Of a DNA stretch of 64,000 nt, positions 13,440-24,150 are shown in pieces. The notes beneath the pieces were generated by a model. The model saw only the letters and a list, made by a program, of their open reading frames with translations. It was not told where the DNA came from and searched no databases. Position 1 is the stretch's first letter. Each line of letters opens with the position of its first letter. Origin of the DNA: Margaritifera margaritifera (Eukaryota; Mollusca; Bivalvia; Unionida; Margaritiferidae); the NCBI GenBank assembly GCA_029931535.1, contig JAQPZY010001675.1:3438001-3502000 (forward strand). Reading direction: 5' to 3'. The translations under genes were made by a program, and so were the position numbers.

Positions 13440-13666
13440 CTGTACATTAATAATTCTATCAGGATTGTGTTCCTGCATGCAGCCCCCCAGCACGTAAATC
13501 TGGCCATCTAGTGCCTCCATTATGTGGTACGACCGCCGCTTGAGGAGAGGGGCTTTCAATACCCATCTGCTGCCCTCGTTACCGCTCTCAAGACACAGCA
13601 TAACATTAACAGTTTGCTCTCCATCATGGCCACCAGACACATAGAGTTTATCATTGACTACACAAC
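13440..13666 (-). CDS. Kelch-like gene, exon 4
   Basis: A 227-nt exon with acceptor TTAATTTCAG and donor CAG|GTTAGG. It is entered in phase 1 (completing the G left by exon 3) and left in phase 0. It carries two kelch strands with diagnostic glycine pairs: NDKLYVSGGHDGEQTVN and LDGQIYVLGGCMQEHNPDR, each followed by the expected W or Y positions. It follows exon 3 and precedes the terminal exon. Phase continuity on both sides is strong support for a working gene. Confidence 0.88.
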
Positions 13667-14122
13667 CTGAAATTAACATCAAATCTTTGAAACCAGAAGT
13701 TTATGTATTTTAAACTTCGAAGCTAGAAAATATTAATTTACAATCAAACATTATTTTATGTTCAAGAAACAATAAAAACTTATATCAAGTACATTTAAGC
13801 TAACATCCCCAGATGGCTGCCTCAGGTGAAGGAAACAGGAGAAGCATACAAGACCTCAGATCTTGGATGGACAGCTATTTGACATTGCATGTGGCAGAAT
13901 CAGGATTGAACCAGAAACTACAGAGGTGCAAATTAAGTGTGTTACTTGTGTATACTCTGCAGTCCTTTAGAAACAAACAGCAAAGACATCTCTTTTGTCA
14001 CACAATACACAAACAGAACTAGGTCTGCAGTTTGATACATGTAATATTTATTTAGCCAAATATGCTACATTTACTGTGTATGAATAAATGGAATTTAAGA
14101 TAAAACTCAATATTATCCTTAC

Positions 14123-14291
14123 CAGCATGTTCATGGAGAGGAACAGGCAGGTCTGGTCCCTCCACCCAGGTGTCTAAGTCAGTCAGATAGCACTCCACAC
14201 TATGCAATACACCAGGTGAAGTCGCCCCTCCCACAGCATACAGTCGGTCTCCAAGGGCTCCAAGGTAAAACAGACAGCGAGCTACTCTCAT
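14123..14291 (-). CDS. Kelch-like gene, exon 3
   Basis: A 169-nt exon with acceptor GTTAGCCAG and donor GCTG|GTAAGG. It begins MRVARCLFYLGALGDRLYAV and continues into a GG pair and a tryptophan (DTWVEGP), a standard kelch blade. It is entered in phase 0 and left in phase 1. Its first codons form the conserved M..aR strand that normally follows the W of the blade before; that W is at the end of exon 2 (GEWTE). Confidence 0.88.
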
Positions 14292-17200
14292 CTGGCTAAC
14301 CTGCTCATAAAGGATGATATGTTTCGTTTAGCAGAAATAGTGCATAATATTGACACTTGCCTACAAACCATATTTTTGTCATGTCTTATACATTTTATTA
14401 CAATATTAGGCCACAACAGTTTGCTGTTTGCTGGTAATTATATGTAGAACAGCACATAACCTGATCTTCAAATGCATTATACAACAGCAGACCAAGGTCT
14501 ATGTCATTTGCAGTTCTTCACAAATTATACTCATTCAAATACACTAGAAGAGGAAGAAGGCCAGTAAGCTTATTATTTGCTGAATTGGGCCTAGTGGTCT
14601 ACAGATTACAGTAACTGGAGGTCTGGATAGTGCAGTTATAATGTGCTCACTTTGCATCTCTTTGGTCACAAGTTTAATCACTGGTTCAGATATGAAGAGT
14701 ATGTGGTCTCCCATCCAAAATCAACTGGTTTCCTTGGGTTTCCCATATCTTCTACACCTCAAAAACCACTTCACCCTAACCTCCAAACCAATAAAAGAAA
14801 TACTACATGTAAAACAAAATTAACCAGACGTCCAGTCTGAATGTACAAACATCTACATATATTTCCCTTTTGGGAATTACATAAAGATGCTTTTAACCTT
14901 TTTGCTAAAAAAAATTCAATGGAGTACCTTAAATGTTTTTTCAAAATCTTAATGTTTTTATAAACTGCATCCTAAGGATGGTTAAGCTAGGATCACATTT
15001 AAAATATTTGCATTTATTTACCTTACCATATATACTCACATGTAATCCATGTCCAAATGCAAACAACATAGACCCTGATCTGCCATCACATAATACGCCG
15101 ATCAGGGTCTAAGTTGTTTGTTCTACTGATTAGTCCTTACAAACTGCATTGACCCAGATCTGCTGGCGCATTATGTGACAGCAGATCTGGGTCTATGCAG
15201 TTTGCAGTTGGTATCGGCTTATACAGGAGTAATACAGTATATATTTCTATGTATAAAATATACCAAACTGCTAACAGCATAGACCCCAATCTACAATCAC
15301 AATGTTCTGAAGATCAGAATTCACCCTGTTTACTTAATCAGCATTCCCATTCACATACTGTAGTATCATTTATTTTCGTGGGTCTCAGTTTTAAGGTTTT
15401 GAAAAAAAAAGACATTTTCATGGGTACTTAAAATCGTGGTTTTGCCGTCAAAGTTTGCATGATTGAAGGTATTTGATTTCGTGGGTTAACCTAACAAATA
15501 CCTCCAATAAAGAATGCAAAAGAACAAAACTATGAGAACAACAAATGGTCGCTTCAGTGGTTAAAACAGTACTAACACCTGTATGAGCACAAATCAAACA
15601 CCTGTTAAGATGAATCATTTACACTCAACATAAAATGGAGCTGACGCAGCCAACAACTCTAAGTTAACAATCGGTTATTAAAGTACATGTGTATGATCTC
15701 TTCCTTAAAACACTGTCCATAAAGTTGCAACATCAATTACTTTCTGATGACCATGGCATTAACACAGTGCCTTAAGAGTAGTAAAAATCAACTTAGATCT
15801 CTGTTCGTTTGGATAATATCATCATTATACATGTGAACCAAACACATGACTAGCTGCCCCTTGCTCAATGCAATTAGCAACCAGTGTCAATATTTGATGT
15901 GTTCAGAGCTCATCAAAGTGTGAAGATGCTAACTAAACTGACAAACAATGGAATCACTCCTTTATTTGAGCCTGCCTCATGTATGAATCAACTTCAACCA
16001 CTAGACTTTACTTACAACATCATCAATGAAGCCAACTGATGCTGAATGGATAATTGTGGCTCACATGAAAAGATCAGACCTAATTATCCGTGGCTTTGAG
16101 AACACTGGACTTGTTTAATTAAACAATTTCAGTATTATTTACCCAACAAATATTTGTGTGTACCAGCTTACTTGAGTGATGCGATGTTGATTCAGTGGTT
16201 TTGTCCGAAAGTCAGTGAAGTGTGCACTTCAATACTCTGCTGTAATTAGTATATATAGAGAGTTTCATTAGTAATTGTGGCTCAAGCAATAATTTTAGTA
16301 TTTTACAGTCATCTTGTTCAATGGGATTAAGTGTGCATAGATAAAATGAGACGTGCTTTCACTAGGATTTAAATTTTTCAACAACAGTTTCACTTGAATG
16401 AAGAATCAATTTGAACAAGTATTAAATCTAATTGTCTTTTAAACTGTATCATTTCCTATTCTTTCTTTCATTTTCAGTGATAAGTGTTTGAATACCTTAT
16501 GTTTTTTCTCGTTTCTCACCATCCTTACTTATCTCACAACATACTGATTTAAGGCAGAAAGTGGAAATTGCACTTACCGGATACCATATAGATACATGTG
16601 CATAGAAACACAATAAAATGTTTCATAATTCTTTTTTAAAATAGTGAGAAAAAACCAGATACATGTAAAAGCTAATACTTTAAACCAGGTTACAGAAATA
16701 ACGTTGATTTATCAAATAGCTTTATTGATCTCTAGGAATGAAACACAGTAAAAAAAAATGGGGAGAGGGGGTTTATCATATGTGGACAATTTTTCATTGG
16801 ATTTTTAAATTTGTGGTTCAGAGCAACAACGAAATCCACAAAAATTGGTACCCCACAAAAATGAGTGATACTACATTACTACAGTGTATAATTCCTTTAC
16901 AAAGCTACTGTCTCACATACATTTCTAAAGAGGACTATGTGCATGTATGTACAGAAATCAATGAGCATGTATATCAAGATAGTTCTGCATGTATTATTTT
17001 TGGAGTAAACATGGAAGAAAGCCTTTTACACATGTTTGCAAAGTCCACTCCATATGTGTTTGCAAAATTTGTGATAATGATCAATCAGCTGCTTACCTCT
17101 AGCCTGTTAGACAACCTATCAAGTGGTTTGTAGAGCAAGATCTTCTGTTGTGAATGTAACATCAAAACCAATATATATTGTTGAATACATTATTATCCAA

Positions 17201-17784
17201 GAATACTGCTGAACACAATTTATGCAATATAGAAAGAAATTTATTTGAAAAGATTGTCTGTTGCTGAAAAGATGGGTTTGAAATTCAGGGCACAACTAAA
17301 ATAAATTTGGAATGACCACAGATATTCATTATATAGTAAAAAATTTACATGTTTTCTGGTCAATTCTTAAATTTTACATATTATTGAGATTATAGTCAGT
17401 TAGGACTTGACAATAAAAGAAAATCATATGATCTTGAATCACTTATTAATAAAAAGATTCTGTCTTATAAAGCACACATATCACATGACAATTGACACAT
17501 ATAACACCACTTTGTATCCCAGAATTGGTTTCCAAACCACTGTACCCTCAACATATCCATGTACCCTCAACATATCCATGTACCCCCAATTATGACCATT
17601 TGGGGTGCTTGTACCCCTGACTACAAACATGAGTGGGAATGCTGTTCAATATTATGAATACTGTGATCTGCTGTCACCAGTACTACATTATGTGACACAA
17701 GATCTGGGTTTACACTCTTTGCAATGACATAGATGTACATTACAAATGTGTAAGACCATCCACATCACAAGGGACTGTACTTGC
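14292..17784 (-). other. Kelch-like gene, intron 2 (GC-AG), with MITEs
   Basis: A 3.5-kb intron. The donor reads AG|GCAAGT, the consensus of the minor GC-AG class. The acceptor is GCCAG. It contains a complete double-hairpin MITE (15,028-15,242) and partial copies near 14.44-14.53 and 17.64-17.72 kb. A 131-codon open frame at 16,738-17,133 on the other strand is AT-rich with no recognisable domain and is not called. Confidence 0.65.
15028..15242. mobile_element. Double-hairpin MITE, best complete copy
   Basis: Outer inverted repeats of about 32 bp run from TATACTCACATGTAATCCAT to a right end reading GGTATCGGCTTATACAGGAG on the plus strand. Inside are two hairpins, CATAGACCCTGATCTGCC with GATCAGGGTCTA and GACCCAGATCTGCTGGC with GCAGATCTGGGTC, each with a CATAAT/ATTATG loop. 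They are separated by GTTTGTTCTACTGATTAGTC. No open frame. Confidence 0.75.
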
Positions 17785-19036
17785 CTCTGTCCATTCCCCA
17801 ATGTGGGGGTCTAGAAGATAAGTGGTCTTTGTACAAAAATACGCCGCATCACTTTCCAATGTTTGGCCACCAGCCATGTAGATAAAATTGTTGAAAACAC
17901 AAATCCCAAACTCCACCAAACCAATCGGAGATTTCAGATTATGAATCCATTTCATTTTTGACAATTTGATCTCCTCTTTATGCATTGCTGGATTGCTAGT
18001 TTTATTTTCATTTATACTGCAACAACTACTGGTTGTGGGATCAGTTAAATCTGTCACTGACTTTTTGTGATTTTTGTATTTTTTGGATTCCATGTTTCTT
18101 GTTGAGTCACTGATGGGTTTATGAAATGAAACTGAACTTCCTAAACTATGATGGTCCAAATTATTATCATGTTGTCCTGTGTTGAATATTTCAGTAACAG
18201 TTTCAACATCTGTGTAGAAAAGTGTATTGGACGCTGCAGCTACAGTATAATGGCCTTGATATTCCTCATATGCCATGCTCCCCTCCACTCCACCAATCAC
18301 AATGATCAAATCACGACCATTTCTTATTGACACTTCATCTGGATGTTCCAAAAAGTACTTGTGAGGATTTGATGCATACGATGCAAACAACTTCTTCAAT
18401 TCACGCTCATCTTTGACACCAAATTCTTTAAACATCCCAACCACCTGATTTAGATCATTATGAAATAATGAAGGAACATGAATACAAACATACAACTGGT
18501 TTAAATACTTCAAACGGCTAAATTTGTCAAAATTTATCCAATTTTTTATCAAAGACATAATATCCACTTCTGAATCAACGTCCAAACTAGGCATTTTCAG
18601 AATAATTTCCAACAAACTGACTGGAAGTTCTTCCAAGAAACAGTCCTGACATCTTGGAATTTTTAAATTTTCTGCAATACAATGGCCTAGTCGTTTTTTG
18701 CCTGCATTCAAATTATAAGTTTCACAAATCTGCCATAGTCTCCAGATATGGACAATATTGTCACATTTTTTGGATATAATAAGATCAAGTAGTCTTTCAA
18801 CTTTGGGAAGAAGGCATGGTATGTCTAAATAGTCCACTGCTTTAAGAATATTTTCCATTATAACAAAACAAATATTATTCTGTGGGTGTAGTTTGAGCTC
18901 TGGTACAAGAAAGTGAACATCCTGTAGTTCGTGCATCCTTAGGAGAAACTGTAGTGTGTCCGAGGAAATCAACCCAAGCTTTATTTCTTTATCTTTAGTC
19001 TCCCTCATAGAACTGCGTGACAGGGCATCAAAATAT
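17785..19036 (-). CDS. Kelch-like gene, exon 2 (BTB end, BACK, first kelch)
   Basis: A 1,252-nt exon entered after CTGAATTTCAG with one nucleotide completing the exon 1 codon, then 417 codons to the GC donor. The order is: end of the BTB fold (YFDALSRSSMRETKDKEI), a BACK domain (roughly residues 140-250 of the whole protein, with the LEELPVSLLEIIL and YLNQLYVCIHVPSL helices), and the first kelch strand (DLIIVIGGVEG). An unusual insertion of ~110 residues rich in N, S, K and T follows, before the next kelch strand (FNNFIYMAGGQTLES) and the blade ending GEWTE. Kelch-like proteins usually act as cullin-3 substrate adaptors; which substrate is not readable here. The insertion splits the first blade from the next and is probably a disordered loop. 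Confidence 0.88.
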
Positions 19037-19565
19037 CTGAAATTCAGAGAAAACAGAAAGGAGGACATGATGAGATATGATTTTAATTTTTTTTAAAAAG
19101 GGCCGTTCTCTTTTTGTAAACCTCTTATATTATCCAAGTAAATATATACATAGCAACAATTCTCTGACTGATAAAACACAACTTTTAGTAATATAAAAAG
19201 GAACATTTTAAGTATGAGAAATAATTACCAATATTTTTGTTCTTCAGTCCTATACATATTAATTATGTTCCAAGGAATTAATATTGTACGGCCTACATAA
19301 AATGTAACTGACTTTACCTGATTGTTGTTTATATCCTCCATGAAAGATCTGAGAAAAGCAACTGAAGATTATAAATACTGAAGATTATACATAAGCTTGT
19401 TGACAATACATGAATCAACACTTCAAATGTCATTATGACCAAGATTGCTAAAACACAAAGTCTATACTTAAGCTATGTTTATAACCCATTTATTGTATCA
19501 ACTGTAAAAAATACTTTTACTATAAAAAATACATTTTCAAATACAATCCAGTTCCAAATTTGTAC
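19037..19565 (-). other. Kelch-like gene, intron 1
   Basis: Donor CCAG|GTACAAAT at 19,565, acceptor GAATTTCAG at 19,037. No other feature seen. Confidence 0.7.
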
Positions 19566-19717
19566 CTGGAATCTTTAACAAATTGTGACAGATCCAGATG
19601 GACAATTTGGCTGTCAGAGCAGAGACACTTCCAATTGTCTGTATTTTTCTCTCCATCATTCTCCTTAGTTCCTCCCTGAAGATTTACTCCAGTCATCCCT
19701 CTAGTTAACTCTGTCAT
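19566..19717 (-). CDS. Kelch-like gene, exon 1 (start)
   Basis: ATG at 19,717 opens 50 codons plus two nucleotides, ending in a consensus donor (GATTCCAG|GTAC). The last residues (QIVHLDLSQFVKDS) form the BTB core with the conserved HxxxL. With exon 2 they give the expected S-[R]-YF junction, and the phase (2 nt plus 1 nt) fits exactly. The region before the BTB core is short and polar (MTELTRGMTGVNLQGG). Five exons together give 690 codons plus stop, a normal length for a kelch-like protein with a loop insertion. An untranslated exon further upstream cannot be excluded. Confidence 0.8.
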
Positions 19718-20065
19718 GTGATGCCACCAAAGTCTTCATTTCAGCCTTCCATGCCTTGTAATTACTCAGATACTTAACCTGTTTTAATGGTCACTGTCAA
19801 AACAAGCAGAATTATTAACTCACAAACTTGTATCATTACATTTGATCAACAGAATATACATTCCAACACCAATAGCAACTTAATCAATGGTGTAGGCTAC
19901 CCCCCACCAAACATGCAAAAAATATATTGGAGGGGGCCCCAGAATTAAGTTTTGCAAAGGGGAGGGGGGGGGCCCCAGAATTTTAGTATGCCAGTCCACT
20001 TCACGTGTGTAAATCATGCTTACATGACATTTGATCATACATCCCCAACATTTACAACTTATCAT
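19718..20065. promoter_or_regulatory. Upstream region of the kelch-like gene
   Basis: About 350 bp between the ATG and the MITE at 20,066. A G-run (GGGGAGGGGGGGGGCC) lies near 19,960. No clear TATA or initiator was identified, so this is named by position only. Confidence 0.25.
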
Positions 20066-20188
20066 ATATACTCGCGTATAAGACAATACCAAATGCAAAC
20101 TGCAGAGACCCAGATCTGCCGTCTCATAATGCGCTGGCAGATTTGGGTCTATACAGTTTGTAGGGACTAATCAGTAGAACAAATCTTT
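20066..20188. mobile_element. Half copy of double-hairpin MITE
   Basis: Starts ATATACTCGCGTATAAGACA and contains one complete hairpin (GACCCAGATCTGCC / GGCAGATTTGGGTC) and the spacer GTAGGGACTAATCAGTAGAA. It then stops abruptly where the palindromic array begins, so the MITE may have been cut by arrival of that array. Confidence 0.6.
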
Positions 20189-20194
20189 ACTCAA

Positions 20195-21566
20195 AATAAT
20201 GCAGTGTGAATAAATATGGCTTTACACTATTTTTGTAACATTCATAATTAAGTGTCATTTAAAATATTAGTGCTTTGAATAAATTTAAAGTAATAAATGA
20301 AATATTCAGATGACAATATTTTAAAAACTTTTTTTTACCAAATCAGTGATGAATACAAATAAAAAATAAAAATAGAAATAGAAATAAGACTGTCAAATCA
20401 AATGGTTCAAAGTTTTATTGTAAAGTGTATGGTTCTAATGTGGATCAATACTGTATACACAATGCAAGATTCCTACCGCTTTAATGACTATGACTATAAT
20501 AAAGGGACACAAAACAACAGTAACAAAATTCTCTAAATCGGAAATATGTCATTCTCTAAATAATAAATGTTAGATAATTAGATTATAGATTTGTATCATT
20601 TTTATATTATATGTTAAACATTCACCAAAAATGCAGTATGAATAGAAGTGTCTGCACCATATAAATGAGTTTAATTTGTATTTATATAGCATTTAGCATG
20701 CCAGCAATCTGATTAACATTTAAGAAGAATAATTAATGTAGACATTATTATTATTGTTATTGTTATTATTAGTGTTGTTGATATTGTTGAAAATACAAAT
20801 AACTGCTAAATATAAGTGTAAATGTCTGATAAACATATAGATCATTATTTTTAAGATTTATTTTAAAATCTGATTAAATTTCTTAATTTTAAAATGATAA
20901 AAAAATATCAGCCATTATTATACAATATTATTTATATATTTATCTGTGTTCATTGATCTAAATATTTTAATTATTACTTATTCTGCATGCATTATGTATA
21001 TGGTTCTTTCTCTCTTCTATAATAATAATAATGTCTAAATTACTTGCTATTTTAAATGTACTTAATTATGATTTTTTTTAAAAAATATTATCAAGCCATT
21101 TTTATTCAGAATGCATTTTTTTGAACTGTGTGACATATAATTAACAAAGAAATTATAAAGTCTATTTTCTACTTATATTATATTTTTATGATTCAGAGAA
21201 TTTTGTAACTGTAGTTTCATACCCTTCATATTAATTTCACTGGCTATAGTGGCTGGTTGTATACAGTATAAATGTACCAACTTTTATTTTTACCATCACG
21301 AGGATCCGCGTTGAAACCATACACCTTATGACGTGAATTAGGCTGTCATTGTACTATAAATAGCATTTCTTTAACATTGCACTCGCCATCAACAGCTTTA
21401 TTTTTCCAAATTAAAATGTGTGTGCAGACAGAACAAGGTTTTGCTTGAAATTTATATTGTTTAAAGGGATTAAATAATCCTCAGCTGGATAGTAACTGTG
21501 CCAGATAAATACTTTCGAAGACCGGAGGTAGTGTACGATTCATAATGGAACGGGTCCAGACTATAG
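20195..21566. repeat. Palindrome 1 of an alternating inverted-repeat array
   Basis: The left part (from about 20,195) is the reverse complement of sequence up to about 21,130 (e.g. CATAATTAAGTGTCATTTAA against AAATGTACTTAATTATGATT). The right arm runs on to 21,566 and ends with TACGATTCATAATGGAACGG. The right arm is in turn mirrored by the left arm of palindrome 2. No coding capacity is seen; a transposase is absent. Confidence 0.7.
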
Positions 21567-21579
21567 TATGGGCCCATTT

Positions 21580-24150
21580 CATTCTGAAGTGTACACCACC
21601 TTCGGTGATCGAAAGTATTTACCTGGGTCAGTTACTACCTAGCTAAGGATTATTTAATCTCTATATACCTTACAAAATTTCAAGCCAGACCTTGTTCAGT
21701 CTACACATACTTTTTTAATTTGGAAAAATAAAGTTGTTAACGGCGAGTGCAATGTTAAAGAAAATGCTATTTATAGTACAAGCACTGCCTAATACATGTC
21801 TTAAGGTGCATGGTTGCGAAGCGGATCCTCGCATAGGTAAAACTAAAAGATGGTACATTTATACTGTATAAAACGTGCACAATACCATCCGCCATAATCA
21901 GTAAAATTAAAAAAACGGCTACGAAACTACAGTAAAAAAAATTATCTGTAAAATATAGATTTTATCATTTTTTTGTTAATTATCAGGGCTGAGCAAATCC
22001 CATAGTCCAACGTCCCGGACTATTCATTATTGAAGTCGGGCAAGTACAATTTTCCAAGTCACTAGTCGGGGACAAGTGCTTTTTAAAAAAGTATGTCAAG
22101 TCCTTATTTGCGTGCTTTAATCACTATATCTACCTTTATTTGGCCAATCATGCCCTCCGGACATACTGAATGCTTGATTTTACCCCTCTCCATGTATACA
22201 TTTACATTCTGTATAACACATAAATGTGTGTTACCGCTTGACTGCATATTGAGCTAAGCGATCAAATTATCGGCAAATCAAAACACGTCAAACAAAAGAA
22301 AGCAAGTATGATCAATTATTAGTGTTTTAAATGACTTTGTTGCATTGTGTTTACTCAAGCCAGATCCTCACGAGCGGCTCACTATGATTTTCACCTCGCG
22401 AGTCAGTGTAATCAAATTAATGAAAGGTACTTTACCGACATCAGTGTTGGTTTCCTTTATGAACTGATTAAATGACAGTAATGATTCTTTAATTTTTAAT
22501 TGATTATACAGATGATTAACTTCCATGTGCAATATTGTGTTTGAAGTGAAACAATTACACTAATTAATGAGCTGTCTCTGTTCGTATTTAAAAGAGAAAA
22601 TATATGTTATGATCACTTTAGAAGTAGTTGTCAAGCAAGCTGATAAAATGAGTTTGCTAAATAATTTTTGCAAGGAAGGTAATAAGGGCGATTCGGAGAA
22701 GAAACATTTTTGTGAAAGTGGATGGATAAAACGTAAGACTGCTACTGAATGTGCGGTAGCTATTTCTCCAAAGAGACATAAGCAGAACCTTTGAGATGCT
22801 TTAGAGCATATGACTACAGGTACTTTCCTCATGAGAGGGCAGCTCTGTTGAAATATGGGAGGGAAGACTTGCATGTTCTTCTTAATCATCTTCAGGGCTG
22901 AGCAAATCCCATAGCCCGACGTCCCGGACTATTCATTTTTGAAGTCTGGCAAGTACAATTTTCCAAGTCGCTAGTCCGGGACTAGTGGATGAAAAAAAAT
23001 TTGCTCAGCCCTGATTATATGCCACACATTCCAAAATAATGAAGTCTGAATAAAAATAGCATTATAATATTTTTGTAAAAATCATAATTAAGTACATTTA
23101 AAATAGCAAATAATTTAGTCATTATTATTATTATTATATAAGACAAAAAAAAAACATATAGACATGCATGCAGAATAAATAATAATTCAAATAATTAAGA
23201 AATTGAATCAGATTGTAAAATAAATAATCTTAGTAATAATGATTTATATATGATTTATAGCATGCCAGCAATTTGATTAACATTTAAAAAGAGCATGTAA
23301 TGTAGACATTATTATTTTTATTATTATTATTATTATTAATGTAGTTAAAAATACAAATAATTCCTAAATATAAGTGTTAATGTCTGATAAACATATAAAT
23401 CATTATGACTAAGATTATTTATTTGACAATCTGATTCAATTTCTTAATTTTTAAATTGTGAAACAAAATATCAACATTATTATACAATATTATTTCCATT
23501 TTTATTTGTATTTGTTTTTGGTCTTGGAAAAAGTATTGTCATCTGAAAATTTTTATTATTATTTGAATTATTACTTATTTTTCATGCATGTGTATATTGG
23601 TTTTTTTTGTTGGTCTTATATAATAATAATAATGACTAAATTACTTGCTATTTTAAATGTACTTAATTATGATTTTTACAAAATTATAATGCTATTTTTA
23701 TTCAGACTTCATTATTTTGGAATGTGTGGCATATAATTAACAAAAAAATTATAGTCTATATTTTACTTACATTACATTTTTACGATTCAGATAATTTTTT
23801 TCACTGTAGTTTCGTAGCCGTTATTTTAATTTTACTGATTATAGCTGATGGTATTGTGCACGTTTAAAACTGTATAAATGTACCGACTTTTAGTTTTACC
23901 TGCGCGAGGATCCACGTCGCAACCATGCACGTATTAGGCAGTGCTTGTACTATAAATAGCATTTTCTTTAACATTGCACTCGCCGTTAACAACTTTATTT
24001 TTCCAAATTAAAAAAGTATGCGTAGACGGAACATAGTTTGGTTTGAAATTTTGTAAGAGATTAAATAATCCTCAGCTAGATAGTAACTGGCCCAGGTAAA
24101 TACTTTCGAAGACCGAAGGTGGTCTACGATTCAGAAGTGAACGGGCCCAT
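21580..24150. repeat. Palindrome 2, arms ~770 bp, with insertion
   Basis: The left arm (21,580-21,983 plus 23,014-23,380) and right arm (23,380-24,150) are reverse complements, with termini reading GGGCCCATTTCATTCTGAAG and CAGAAGTGAACGGGCCC. Landmarks shared by all arms include a GGATCC-containing stretch, ACTATAAATAGCATTT, GCACTCGCC and AATACTTTCGAAGACCG. With palindrome 1 the array reads A' (partial), A, A', A. This resembles a foldback-type transposable element. Confidence 0.75.
21984..23013. mobile_element. Composite hAT-like MITE insertion, 1,030 bp
   Basis: Ends are CAGGGCTGAGCAAAT and TTTGCTCAGCCCTG, flanked by ATTAT on both sides (21,979-21,983 and 23,014-23,018). The ~90-bp left end is repeated directly at 22,894-22,985, just before the right terminus, so a complete 120-bp MITE (22,894-23,013) and a partial copy bracket about 800 bp of cargo. 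The cargo holds a 75-codon open frame (22,567-22,794) with no recognised domain. The opposite arm of palindrome 2 (about 23,735-23,755) shows the uninterrupted site with a single ATTAT. CAGGG termini suggest the hAT superfamily. Confidence 0.75.

Noticed and set aside
16738..17133. 131-codon plus-strand frame
   Set aside because: It is inside an intron of the minus-strand kelch-like gene, AT-rich, has no domain and includes a dispersed repeat phrase.
22567..22794. 75-codon frame inside the composite MITE as a transposase
   Set aside because: No catalytic or zinc-finger motif is readable and there is no longer coding context.
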